64,000 bases of DNA from Suillus spraguei (Eukaryota; Basidiomycota; Agaricomycetes; Boletales; Suillaceae), in the NCBI GenBank assembly GCA_016800925.1, contig JABCPU010000112.1, positions 62,001 through 126,000 on the forward strand. Direction: 5' to 3'. A program made the position numbers and the translations under genes. Of the stretch, positions 34,237 to 45,610 are shown in pieces. The stretch's first letter is position 1. Each line of letters opens with the position of its first letter. The notes under the pieces were generated by a model that did not search any database, was not told the origin of the DNA, and saw only the letters and a program-made list of their open reading frames with translations.

Positions 34237-37200
34237 TAGTGCTGCCGCGGTCCGGTTCCGTTCGGTTCAGAGGTGGTTGGACGAGAACCAAAAACCGGAC
34301 CAAGGTTCGGTTCTAGTTATTTCAACGAACCTTAGACCAAACCTTTGCGAATGGTTCGCAGCGGTCAGGTTCGGTTTTTTTCTCTGTCTGAACGCGAACT
34401 GAACGCAAAAAAATTACAGCCAGGAAAAAAAACATAGCAAGATATTTGTACTCATAGTTACATGTCCAATGAAGCCGCATGTCCCTCAGCCTCTACTTCT
34501 GCAGAAAGGTGCCCATTCCTATATGCTCCCTTCAGTAGTTGTAGTGCCGTGAACATGTCAGTCCCGAGTGCATTGCGTCGGATAGTCGAAGTGATTCCTC
34601 CGCTTGAGAACACTTGTTTGGAAGGAACGGAGCTGCCTTGAATGGGTAGATAGTCTCGCGCAATGCACGCGAGTGTAGGGTATTGCAGCGAGTGAAGCTA
34701 TTAAGTAGATTTAGTAGTGAAAAAACAAATAAAAAAAAAGACTTACCCCCACCAGGCCACAATGTCATCAGTCTCCTCTAGTGGCGAAGACAAGTACATG
34801 TTGAGCTCTTGATGAGGATTGTGAGTAAGGTGGTCTGATGTCTTGCGCGTCCTAATAGCCTCGCGCATCCAATCATCGCCATAGTGCTTGCATACACTGG
34901 CAGCTCTCGTCGGCGGAGCGGATTGCTCGTTGGTAGTAGGCGTTCGACTCGGTGGTGTATAATATTCATCAAACTACAAAAAAAAATAAGATTAGAGCGG
35001 GAAAACAACATAGACGAGTACTCACCATGGCCTCCAGACGAGCTCTGCCATCTGCAACATCTCCATAATCCCACCGGCCTTCAACGTATGCGAGCTTATA
35101 GTTTGGATCCAGAACTTAAATTATATTAGATAAGAACGAGTTTGAAAAATTGATAGTACTCACCAAGACAAATAAAATAAACGTCCGATTGACTTGTTTT
35201 CTTGAAGTATTTGTCGACATTCTTGAGTCCGGCCTTAATCGCATCAGCGATCGGAAGATATTGTGGGTCATCTGCCATGGATCTCCATCGATCAGCGAGG
35301 CACTCTAGCGTAGGGATCGTTTTCCATGCGGTCGGATGTTTTGCTGACAAGAACGATTGCTGAGCCGTGGCTGGTTCCTTGAGGACTCGGTGAATAAGCC
35401 CAAGGTGTCTCCAATCGCTTCGATTGAGCTTGAAGTTGTCGTAAGTCTTGTTGCGAAGAGTTGGCACTTCGTGGCTTTCGTCGGCAAGGTTGGTGAAATG
35501 GTTTACAGCCTATTTAATTAAAATCAGGCCACTTTTAAACATTGAAAGAAAGAAAAAACTCACTTGACGCAAGATCAACATGCGGTCCAGGCATTTATAT
35601 AGCGATGCCCAGCGAGTCCGGATCCATTGCAAGAGCTCAAGCTCAGGTATGTTTTCCTCTTTGCAAGCCTTGCGGAAAAATGCTTGAGCTTGAGGGGACT
35701 TTCGGATCTGAGGATCTCGATCAGCAAAAGAATAGTCTAAAAAATATAGCACGTACCTGCTCAATGAGGGCAAGAGCTTTGCCAAGTGAATCACCAGTAT
35801 CGAATAAGGTGTTGTGTCGTCGTCGTTACTGACATCCATGGAAGAAAGCTGTTTATTTAAGGTGTCAAGGTCAGCGTCGTTGCCATTATCAAGCGCTTGT
35901 CGAATTTTCTTCATGAGAGCAGCTTGAGGTGTGGGGGCGACGGCATCAACGAAGTGGCGTGCTGCGAGATTAAGTATATGTTCTTGGCACCTGATGCGGC
36001 GCGCATCAGGTGCCCACCGCGTACCCTCAGGATCGATTTCTTGTCCAACTGCTTTCATGGCGGTATCATTGTTGGTGGCATTGTCAGAGGTCATCCATCC
36101 AACCTACAACACACTGATTAGATTCAGCACAGCAAAGTAGTAAACTAAACTTTACCTTATTTCATAGTTCATATTTGTCAATGGTATCAACAATCAAGCG
36201 AGCCGTATTCTGACCACTATGATTGCCCTGGATGTGCGCAAAACTGAGTTGCTCACGGCATAACTCCCATTGCTGGGGTTTATCATCCGGGCTCCAGATA
36301 TAGTGGCCTGTGATGGAGAAGAAGGGGTCGCCGATGATTGACGTCCATGAATGAAGGTCATCGAGACTTGACTGTCTACCTTTGCGAGATGCTCACGAAT
36401 GACGTTGACCACCTGCACTGCGCGGGCCTTAACAGTCTCCGTAAGTTTCGTGCGGTGTGGCACGTCACTTTCAGCAAGGGCGGGGCGGACATAACGAAGC
36501 AAGTTGCGGAAGGCTGGTTTGTCGACGAGTTGCAACGCCTCGTCCTCGGTCACAATCAACTCCATAATATACTCCAGAAGCCCTGCCTTGGTGAACATGG
36601 GCGCTTTCGGGGCAAGGCTGCCATCGAGGTGGATTGCCTTGAACTATCTATGAATCAGTACAACACCTACAATACGGCAAATGTAACTCACAGGGATTGA
36701 ACCTCACCAGTTGGAACTGCTCGAGGGTGCATGGTGATGTTTGCGGCTTCGCAGCGTGACTTGTAAAGTTGAAAATGGGCTTTATTACTGATAGATATAT
36801 AATATTAGTGATCATTCAATGGAAAGAAGACGTGAACATACCGACAAATGTGCGTGCGTAGTGTAGAGATACCTCCACGAAACGTGTACTTGCTTTCAAG
36901 TTCACCGGCATCCTTGCAAGGTCTGCAGACCCAATGTTTGTCGTCGTGAGTGAAGATTGTTTGAATATCAGCGCTGCGCTCACTCTTTGATAAAGCGGCT
37001 CGGATGGTGGTGTCTTGAAGATCCTCGGGTTCGTCCTCAGGTTCATCCTCAGGTGCTGGTACGTCCTCAGGTGCTGGTACACCTTCGTCCTCGGCCTCAT
37101 CCGATTGACCAGCACCGTGGTCAGTATCAATATCCGTGTCGTCGTCAGATAATGGAGCGGAGAGCTGTAACACAACCTTCTTCTTAACTAGTTGCTCAGT

Positions 37201-37987
37201 TGCACTGGATAATGCACGCTTGCGGCTTGTTGAAGAACAAGCGTTGTCGGAATCACGAAGGCGCGCAGAAGGTTTAGAGGCACGAATGGAGCGTCGAGCG
37301 CCGGCAATAAGTGGCACTGGTTTGCGTCCAGTCTGCAGTAGCACAGAGAAGGCGTCTGTGGGTGGCTGGGCAGAGGAGGATGGAGCGGAAATGGGACGGC
37401 ATCATCAGGATCGTTGTAAAAAACGATGTCTTTGGCGTCCTTTAGAGACCCGTCTGGGTTGAGGGCACACTGTGCTTCAGGTTCAGACATTGTACCAGTA
37501 GTCAAAATATATCACTCACCTTGATCCCTTTATATGCGAATACCCAATCTCCTACTAACTCATAGTATGCATTGAATAATCCTAAGAAATATAATATGTC
37601 AATCAGTTTATTGCGCTTGATTTGACGGAAAAGTCATACCTTGAGCTTGATTGAACAGGTAGGCGTTATCGGACAGCAGGGTGTGCGGGATGCGAACCTC
37701 CGGACAGGATAAGTCGAAAAAAGTCTTGAGAATGCCAAAGGTCAAAGTGACCATGGCGAATCTTGAGAATCGAGAAGTCAAAATGATGAGAAGCGTGTGA
37801 TTGAGCCTTGAAGGCGTTGCAAAGAAGATTCGGTTCGGGGAAGGTCCGAACCTATAGATGAACCACACAGGAGTTAGCGGACCACGAACCTCATTCCGGT
37901 TCGGTCCGTGCAAAATGCTGGACCATGGACCGAACCAAGGACGAACCTGACCAATGGTCGGTTCGGAACTGGACCACGGCAGCACTA
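34237..37987 (-). mobile_element. hAT-family DNA transposon
   Basis: Both ends carry TAGTGCTGCCGYGGTCCRGT followed by TCCG as inverted repeats (2 differences in 24). Many GGTTCGG-type subterminal repeats lie inside both ends, a usual hAT feature. The flanking 8 bp do not match (CTCCCAAC left, GCGTCGTG right), so the expected 8-bp target duplication is absent. The left neighbour is retroelement leader and the right neighbour an F-box gene, which suggests a rearrangement using the element ends. Confidence 0.8.
34450..37494 (-). pseudogene. Defective hAT transposase with BED-type zinc finger
   Basis: The N-terminus starts MSEPEAQCALNPDGSLKDAK, then loses frame near 37400 before an acidic, Pro/Glu-rich stretch. 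A BED-like finger reads WVCRPCKDAGELESKYTFRG ... LRTHI. The catalytic core has [49 protein letters not shown] and [19 protein letters not shown]. The C-terminal dimerisation region runs from YPTLACIARDYLPIQGSSVP to STIRRNALGTDMFTALQLLK. A TGA interrupts KYEL*NK near 36165, and a frameshift precedes the catalytic block near 36350. It is therefore not autonomous now, though the ends may still be mobilised in trans. Confidence 0.8.
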
Positions 37988-38994
37988 GCGTCGTGCAGTA
38001 TCTTCCTTACTCTTCTCTCGCTGCTCTTGCTCAAACGTGCTCCACTCTCTGTCCAGTGGCACAGCGCGTCCTCTACTGCAATGTATTGGCTTCTGCCTGG
38101 TCGCAAAACTTGTGTGTCATTGACACTCTTGCGAAGAAACCACATGTCGCGCGTTTCGTGCGGTCCTTTTACATCGCCATAGATTCACCTGCTGCCGTCT
38201 TCTTTACCTATTATCACCAACTCGCTAAAGCTATTCTTAATATGTCAGAGTTGACCTCTCTTACTCTCTACGTGGATTCGAGTGTGAGCTGGGTGTTGAA
38301 GGAAGCGTCTAAATGTATCCACTTCCTGCATTTGCTTCACTTCACCTCTTCCTTTTCTTTCGATGAAAACGTCGCCCGGTTCCTTGATAGGACACCATCG
38401 CTTCTCGAGCTTCAAGTGGATTCTATCCCTACCATGTTCACATGCAATTCTTCACTCCCATACCCTGCTCCAACTTCCATTCCCCAACTGGAGCAATTCA
38501 TTGGCTCACCCCGGACAGCGAAATTAATTGTTCCCGGCCGTCCGGTGAGGAGCATTCATCTAAACGGAGGAAGTCTTATGGAGGATGATATTCCTCTGCT
38601 TGCCCGCTCAACTGTCCCTGTAGTCGCTCTGGAGATCATTACAAATGTACCTCCTGTGCCCTTCTTGGAAACACTGTACAAGCATGTACCTCACTTGGTC
38701 TATTTGCGGGTGATGTCAACCAAGGACATTTTCGTTCCTCCCACTGTCGTAAGTTATCATGGCTTTTCACTTGTAGCGCCAGGGACATTGATTTTTGTGA
38801 TACAGGAATTCTATGAGCAGGTAGCCAGTGCTCTGACGTCTTTCACAGAACTCAACGCATTTGAACTTTTCGGGATGCACTGGGGAAAGAAAAATGACGG
38901 CACAAAGAGGGTTTGGCAATCAGCGCCCCTTCAAACCAGGAACTATCCTGAGGATGACCTGCTTTTTGACTCGGATATCTTCTTTGCATATTGA
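37988..38994 (+). pseudogene. F-box-type protein gene lacking its 5' end
   Basis: Coding sequence begins abruptly at the hAT end with STSVVQYLPYSSLAALAQTC, the second half of an F-box, then FVRSFYIAIDSPAAVFFTYY. Leucine-rich, LRR-like segments follow (LTSLTLYVDSS, PSLLELQVDS, VVALEIITNVPP). A 57-nt intron (38749-38805) joins PPTV to EFYEQVASALTSFTELNAFE, and the frame ends at FFAY. F-box proteins link targets to SCF ubiquitin ligases. Without its start and first F-box helix this copy is presumably dead. A fragment of the same gene recurs at 60541-61030. Confidence 0.7.
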
Positions 38995-39472
38995 TCTGAC
39001 TTAGACACATACTCTCAAAGTATGATCTTCCAGGTAATCATATTGATTAGTGCAGTATACTCATCTCCGTCACCCCAAAATCAATTCACATACAGTCGAC
39101 TTGTTCATAATGTATACATTAGTAGTGTATAAGCAACTGTAGCCGTTCAAGTAATACAGAACTGGTAACAACTGTCTGCTCGGCAATAAATCACGTTGAC
39201 ATTGAACGATTATCAGAATTTCGCCTCTGCCGCACACTTGTCACCTCGAATTTTCCCGTAGTTGGTATTCTTTCAAAGTCAGGTCCATGATTTCCTGCTA
39301 GACACGATGTCTTCTGCAAGTGGCCTACGACAACCCGAAGAAGCGAACAAAGGGAAAAATGGGTTTCGCGAATGACACATCCCTCTCCATTCTGCTAACC
39401 CAGACGACTTGGCCATTAGCAGGCACCACTTCGCTCAGTACATCCAAGGGGTCTTATAATGGTCCTTCGTAA

Positions 39473-40369
39473 GTGCTCTTCTTCGCTGTATCTTGGCTTA
39501 GGTCGTCGAGCTTCTACAGGTTGAAGGAACTCAAAGCCACTCCGAACACTGCACCGGTAGAGACGCTAGCAATTGTCGAAGACAAGATAACGGAGCTGAG
39601 GAGGCAGCATCAAGAAGATATCCTACTTCTCACTGCATGCCAGGCTGCAGAATACCGCCAAGAAGTCCTTAGCAGGTATAACCGCATCGATGATTCAATA
39701 ATGGGAGTAGATACTGAAGACTTTATCCAGGTTGATTATCTCGCTGCCATTAATGTACGTCTTTGTTTGTTTGCAACTTTGGACGAGTCTGACAATGTTC
39801 TAAAGGAGCTGCATAACGATGCACGACCTATGAAGCGCTTCCAGCACGATATGGACGACGCGTTGTCTCAGATCCGCTACAACTACCTCAAATCCCTCCT
39901 CCCGCTCCTTACTCAGCGCAACACATTGAAATCGCAAGAAACTCGCATTCGGAGACAGCATGACATGCAGTTCCCGCGGAGTATTGAAGATTATCACAAT
40001 ATCCCGGAACGCAACATTCAGCTGCAGATTGCACTGTTCCTCCAGCGCTCGACTTCTGAGCAGGAGAAGATGATGAGTGATTATGGTTGGGTGTGGAAAA
40101 TGGTAACTCCACTAATCTCAGCGTTCAAGACAAATGTAAGCTATATTCCAAAGTCAAGAACGTTAATGCTGATGTTAATTTGCAGGAAGGGTTCAAGAAC
40201 GAGATATCGGAGTCAGTCAAAGATGCGCAAGCTTCGGACCCTCGACGTCGGCCAACAGCGACCCCCGGGTGGCAGCCGTAGGGGTTTCCCCGCGGTTATC
40301 GAAGGTCAGACCCATACCCGTACCCGTACACCCAAGGGTACCAATGGGTACGGGTCTCACAACGGGTAG
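39473..40369 (+). CDS. Unassigned protein with helical, charged segments
   Basis: An open frame contains VEDKITELRRQHQEDILLLT and YRQEVLSRYNRIDDSIMGVD, then a probable intron (GTACGT near 39755 to AAAG near 39806). After it come KRFQHDMDDALSQIRYNYLK and LFLQRSTSEQEKMMSDYG. The content suggests coiled coil. An upstream ATG at 39459 with an intron ending near 39502 is a possible start. I do not recognise a family, and the C-terminal part after 40100 is probably intron or non-coding. Confidence 0.4.
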   Translation: MLFFAVSWLRSSSFYRLKELKATPNTAPVETLAIVEDKITELRRQHQEDILLLTACQAAEYRQEVLSRYNRIDDSIMGVDTEDFIQVDYLAAINVRLCLFATLDESDNVLKELHNDARPMKRFQHDMDDALSQIRYNYLKSLLPLLTQRNTLKSQETRIRRQHDMQFPRSIEDYHNIPERNIQLQIALFLQRSTSEQEKMMSDYGWVWKMVTPLISAFKTNVSYIPKSRTLMLMLICRKGSRTRYRSQSKMRKLRTLDVGQQRPPGGSRRGFPAVIEGQTHTRTRTPKGTNGYGSHNG

Positions 40370-40382
40370 CGGCGGGTACTTG
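40303..40382. repeat. GTACCC-rich imperfect palindrome
   Basis: CCCATACCCGTACCCGTACA is followed by ATGGGTACGGGT about 30 bp on, so the strands can pair. It resembles the subterminal repeats of some DNA transposons, but no partner end was found in the window. Confidence 0.4.
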
Positions 40383-40769
40383 ACAGGTGTGACATTAGAA
40401 TATGCTATAGATACATAGGTCAAGTTAATAAAATATCATCCCAACCATCCTCGATATTAGCCTCTTCTCCCTTAAGGTACAAGCCCTTTTCCAGTGCTTA
40501 ACGCATCTGCCCAGCGCACGTCAGCAAATACTGACGTGGCTCGAACATATGCGAACGACACCTGAAGGCGCCAGAGTGAGCGGAAAGGAGTGGAGGTACA
40601 GGCGAGAGCAGACACACGGCTTGCTAAGTATACAAGTCCCTTTCGTGAACCGTCCATCGTTGTAGGCGTTCGATGACAGCATCATACATGCCATCCACAG
40701 GTCCTACATGTCATACTAGGACGACTACAGGGGTGCGGACGAAAGACCGTACACCATAGAATATGTGGA

Positions 40770-43700
40770 CTCGAATTGGTTCAAAGGAAAGCGGAGCAAA
40801 CACGTAGAAGAAATGGAACTTGCGCGCATGCGTGCTAAGCTTGGTACAGTTTTCCATTCTTCCTGTCGACAACTAACAATTAGTCCATGTTAGTTCTTAC
40901 GCGCCCTCAACGAGACATTTTTGATCAAGTACAGCACTTTGTATTGCAAAACCCCAGGAAACCCTCACAGCACCGTACTGCGGCCCTGACAATGCCTAAT
41001 ACGTTTCCCGCTCGGGAACGGAAGTTCATCAGCACCCTGGCGGAGGAGTTGCATCTGTCGGTTACATGGGATGAGTACGATGAAGAGGATCAAAATCTTG
41101 TCACATGGCGGCTCCCAGGATTTTTGGACGAACCCTTGGCAGAAACTGATCCAGAGCAGGCTAACGGAGACAGGAATAGTGAGGGCGAGTAGGAAGATGT
41201 GGAGGAAGATGATGATGAAGGTAGGGCTGCAGTAGATCGAGTGTCAAAGAAATTCGACAAGGCCCCTGTGGTGGATGATGAAGAAGGTGGGGGTTTTGAC
41301 GCACGACATGAACAATCCATCAACGACAAAATGTCCGAATGGAAGAGAGGATATTACAAGGTGCGTCCCCGCCTTGTATACCGTTCGTCAGACCAACCGG
41401 TTGCTCGACAGGAGAAACTTGGAATCACCTATGATGACCCTAAAGAGATGGACGACTTGATATACCGCTACGCAGAGGGTCTACAATGGGTTATGCACTA
41501 CTATTACAGTGGGATCGCCTCCTGGGGCTGGTTTTACAATTACCATCACGCCCCGCGGATATCTGGTACTTTTTACATTCCCTGTCCTCATTGTGCTATG
41601 TTCACATTTTCTTCAAGATTTACGTGACCTTGGTGACAAGTCGTTCATGTTCGAGCTGGTAAACCTTTCCGTCCTTTCGAACAACTGATGGGCGTCCTCC
41701 CGTCCGCAAGCATGGAGCATATTCCGATAGCATATCAAGTATGTTCAGTGGCCTGTGTCATGCATTAGACTAATCAACCATAGGACCTAATGCATGATCC
41801 AAATTCACCGATATTGGACTTTTACCCTCTTGAATTTGAGCAAGACTTAAATGGAAAGAAGCAAGAATGGGAAGCAATCGTTAAGATTCCCTTTATTGAT
41901 GAGCAGCGGCTGTTACGAGCAATGAAATGTGAGTAGCAAATTCCGCTTTTTGGTTGTAGTTCGTCATCGTCCCATGTGTGCAGCTCGAGAACATAGGTTG
42001 ACCCCAGAGGAACGCCGCCGCAATGTGTTTGGAACCAGTACCAAATTTATCTTCAGTCCTGGAGAGTCCACAGTCTATCCTTCATCGTTACCGGATTTCT
42101 TCCCTCCTATATATCGTTGCACATGTAAGATGGAATTCTTCGACCTTCCAAATCTTGATGGACTCCATCTCGTCCCTGGACTATGCGAAGGTGTATGCCT
42201 CGGTGCAAAAGCTCTCGCTGGATTCCCTTTGTGAGTACATTACCCCACACAGCACAACTAGGCTTTCACGGTGTCAATGTACACGGTTCGTTCCGAAAGC
42301 CGCAACAAGTCAATGGCAGTTCACATACAAAATCCTCACGAAAACCGCAAGGTAGAGGATATCGCCCAGGAAATGGTTGGCAAACGCACTTTCATCGGTT
42401 GGGCTTTCTTGCAAGAAGGGCTGGTCACGGCCGTGTCCGATTCATTGTTCAAGTACAAGAAGTTGGAACTCGTGCCTGGTACTCTGGCGAAGGTTGTTCC
42501 CAATCCGCATTCCCACCAGAGCTTGAGCCATTGGAAGGGAAAAGCTGAACGGATTGAGACGCTATATTCGAAGAGATGTGGAGTGATCACTGGTCGTCGA
42601 TGTCCTGGTGCACGTCCGTCCGCTAAAAGGTGCGTGATGGTACTTTATGGACGTCCGCTCGTTACACATTCGTGCAGGTTTGAAACGCTTAGAATCAGGC
42701 GCATTGGTTAAAGACTACGAAGGACCCGAAAAAGAACTCGAACAAGCCGTCCAGATGGTCATTTCAGAAGTTGCATCCGAAGATCCCAGGTTCCTCGAGA
42801 AGGATGCTCCACCTCTGTCGGAGGAATTTCCTGACGAAACGAACATTTTCTTCCTTGGCGAACACGCGTATGGTGTGGCTGCCCAGGTGTCTTCAACTAC
42901 TGACAGCGCTTTGTCTGTTGTTCTGGCAGTATGTCACAATGCCCTACCACAATTTATCTTTCTAAATGATCTCGTAGTTCTTCCTTTCAGATAAAACGGA
43001 GAATAACAAGTTCAAGATTATTGTTGATAATCGTATTTCACAGCACTACTTGCCATCGTTCAAAGCAGCTTCCACAATCGGAATGTCACCCAGAGCGCTC
43101 TCCAAAATCACGTCAAGCTTCATGGTTCCCACCGATCATCAAAAGAACAATCTCGGACTGAGCATCAAGTTCGAGGCCAAGGGCTTGAAAGTTATTGACT
43201 ACTCACGGAAGGCTGGTCGTTATTGGGAGTTTAGCGAGAAGGCAGTTGACCTCATTCGTGAATATAAGGTTGGTCCTGTCTGGACCAAGGGGGCGACGGT
43301 AAGCTGTTGGATTTGCCCGATAATTCCTTGATCTCATCTCTAGGATGATAGATATGGCTCGCGCTTCGGACATCTTTGACTCTCACGCTGATGCTGGGGT
43401 CAAGGAAGTAAAGTCGTGGTTCAAATCGAAGGGGGTCCGAGATCTTGAGCCAGTTTCCCTATTCTCGGACAGCCTAGCGAAGGTATGGAATCGTCGTTTA
43501 TCCCGAGTCACGTTTCATTCAAAACTGTCTTTAGAGCACTGTCAAAGAAATTGAACAGGTTGCCGATGACATCAATAAGAACAGGTCCAAAGCTGGAATC
43601 AAGAAAGCCATTGTGAAGAATATCCCTCGTCACGCAGTTCTAAAACCATCGCACGCTATCTATCGACTCCAGAACCAGCGCTTTGCCTTGGGAGACAGGG

Positions 43701-43830
43701 TAACTATGGTTCAAGATTCAGGTGGAGTTCCGTTGTCTGCAAAGGGTGTTGTCGTTGGGTTGAATACAAAGTCGATGGATGTTGTGTGGGATGTGCCATT
43801 TATGTCTGGTACAACGCTTGGGGACAAGTA
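40770..43830 (+). pseudogene. XRN1: Truncated, mutated copy of the 5'-3' exoribonuclease XRN1
   Basis: Landmarks in order are SNWFKGKRSKHVEEMELARM, SVTWDEYDEEDQNLVTWRLP, EGLQWVMHYYYSGIASWGWF, the block GVLPSASMEHIP, PSSLPDFFPPIYRCTCKMEF, KRTFIGWAFLQEGL, YSKRCGVITG and VMVQDSG-like SH3 sequence (RFALGDRVTMVQDSGGVPLS). The catalytic N-terminal half and the C-terminal tail are absent. TAG at 41190-41192 stops the frame after NSEGE. One-base shifts occur near 41655 (before GKPFRPFEQL) and around 42235 and 42285 (around TLPHTAQLGFHGVNVHG). Introns are kept, so this is a genomic duplicate and not a retrocopy. Confidence 0.88.
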
Positions 43831-44250
43831 GGTGGAACGCTATGGTGTACGGTCTTTCGTCCGCGCCTCTGTAGTCGTCCTAGTATGACATAGCTTCTCA
43901 TGAAACCACTAGGGAAGCCCTCAGGGTCAATTGTAAGACCTGTTGTCATCTTGATAGACGCGGTGGACCGTGTTGCATGAGAAGGTAGAGAACTGACTGA
44001 CAAGAAGTGATTACTGTACATGTGACCAGACCAAAACGATAATCAAATAGTATTATTCACGAGCATCAGCATCTAGTAAAGATGAGGCCCTGGAAGAATT
44101 TTTAGCCCAAAGTGTGATTGCATCTGTTGACCAGATGCCTTCATGATCATCTAACTTAGTCTTGGGTCGTTTCGAGAGATGTAAGAGTGCTTGGCGAGTG
44201 AGGGAACCTCCGAGCCCATTTGTGCGGGGTGACAGTGTGCGTTTGAGATT
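43831..44250. other. Spacer between XRN1 copy and HNH gene
   Basis: XRN1 homology stops at GTTLGDK and nothing coding is recognised up to the 3' end of the HNH gene. Confidence 0.4.
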
Positions 44251-44295
44251 CCCTAGTAAATGTGCATTGTTACAGAACTGGGTTGTTGGGAGAGT

Positions 44296-45450
44296 TCAGT
44301 GCGTACGTGTTTTGGATCTCGTGGTACGTGTGGGTATTGGACCTGAGTCGGCCTGTTCCCTCTTTCTCTTACCAACCCTTTCTGCCTTGTCCCTCTGCCT
44401 CCAAGCCTCAGCAGCACTCCTGGCGCCCTGAAAAAGATCCCAAGTATCACACAACAGCATAAGTCGCTGTTGAAATTCTCGAGACTCGTCCGTCGGTTGT
44501 GGGTAGCGTTCCAGAACAAGCCGACCAATTTGATCTCGGTCGCACTTTGGCCCTGCGTTTATGACAACAAACGGAGGCGTGATATGAGATAGAAGGGGCG
44601 GAAGATCAGAGTAAGGATATGGATAAGTTATTGCTGATTGCTCTTGCTCTTGCCTCGTAAGCGTTGTTGCGGGGTAGTTGGCCACCATGGTATATTGCCC
44701 CAACCTTCGGAATTTCCACTGCATGAAAGTGAGTATTTCAGTGGTTGGCAATACTATGAGAAACCTACCTTTTGTTGAAAAGATAGAGGGGCCTCACCAG
44801 ATGACATACTTTTCCTCCATGCAATAACTGTCTTGACATAATCATATACGTCTTGCAGCGCGTGAATATCCGGTAAAAGAAACCAGTAGTTCCTATCGAA
44901 AGATTTATGCCAATCACCAGTTACTGCGGACTAACATCAGCATTTGAAGCTCGCAGAAGATACAATGTGGCGTACAACAGAACAAATTTAATCTACTATC
45001 AACCTGAAATTTTGTATATTCTATGTGAAGGCAATATTCATAGAGGGTGAACTAAAAAAACATAAGCATTGCACATCCCATAACTTGCACACTGCTTACC
45101 TCATTGAATTGGCTCTTGCGTTGAACGATGTGAGCAATCTCCAGAAAATCATCTTTATGTTCCAGCGTAATGAGGCATTTCCGTCCCGATTGGCCGTAGA
45201 CCTTGGCACAAAATTTTTTGAATACCTTACGGGTTCCAGAAGAAAGAGCAGATTGGGTTTGTGAGCGATTAGTAGGAGTTGAATAGGTAGTGGGAGTCTT
45301 TTTCTTTGTCGGGGTGAATTCGTCGTAGCTACTTTCTAGGAGATCTGGACTTGGGGTTTTAATACGGTCGTGGTTGATGTTATAGTCAGAATCGATATCG
45401 CGGCCTGAAGATTCAGGGTTCCGAACAGACGGTTCTGAGCAGAGCGACAT
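44296..45450 (-). CDS. HNH-nuclease-domain protein of the fungal family
   Basis: Probable start ATG 45450 (MSLCSEPSVRNPESSGRDID). A Ser/Thr-rich leader is followed by KCLITLEHKDDFLEIAHIVQ, the first His of the HNH fold, with a GT donor at 45099. A later exon gives DWHKSFDRNYWFLLPDIHAL, the second half of the HNH motif, then VKTVIAWRKSMSSGE. The last exon has KFRRLGQYTMVANYPATTLT, PPLLSHITPPFVVINAGPK and a basic tail ending RTTRSKTRTH. This layout is typical of an expanded basidiomycete family with unknown DNA target. One internal junction (around 44960) was not resolved, so function is uncertain. The upstream ATG at 45480 lies within a transposon terminus. Confidence 0.65.
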
Positions 45451-45473
45451 CTCATACATATACAAAGTATTTA

Positions 45474-45522
45474 CTTGCATAAAGGACGGCAGTGGCGTGA
45501 AATTTTCGTTCAATTAGGAAAT
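45474..45522. repeat. Older Tc1-type terminal repeat interrupted by Harbinger
   Basis: GCATAAAGGACGGCAGTGGC here, continuing TTTTCGTTCAATTAGGAAAT, matches the terminal repeat of the Tc1 element at 48346-48430. The match resumes at 48324 (AATGTTGGACTTAGTGAAAT). So the Harbinger element inserted into an existing Tc1-type terminus. Confidence 0.7.
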
Positions 45523-45610
45523 GGATGACTTTCCGTAGGCTGAAATATTCTGATTAGAATATACCGGAGTCTCAAAAATTTACCAAACGTCGCTGATATG
45601 TTAATCTATA

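Noticed and set aside
40770..43830. Functional XRN1
   Set aside because: The catalytic half is missing and there is one in-frame stop plus several one-base shifts.
45451..45513. HNH gene starting at about 45513
   Set aside because: That position has no ATG, and the segment belongs to a Tc1-type terminal repeat; an ATG inside the gene body (45450) is preferred.
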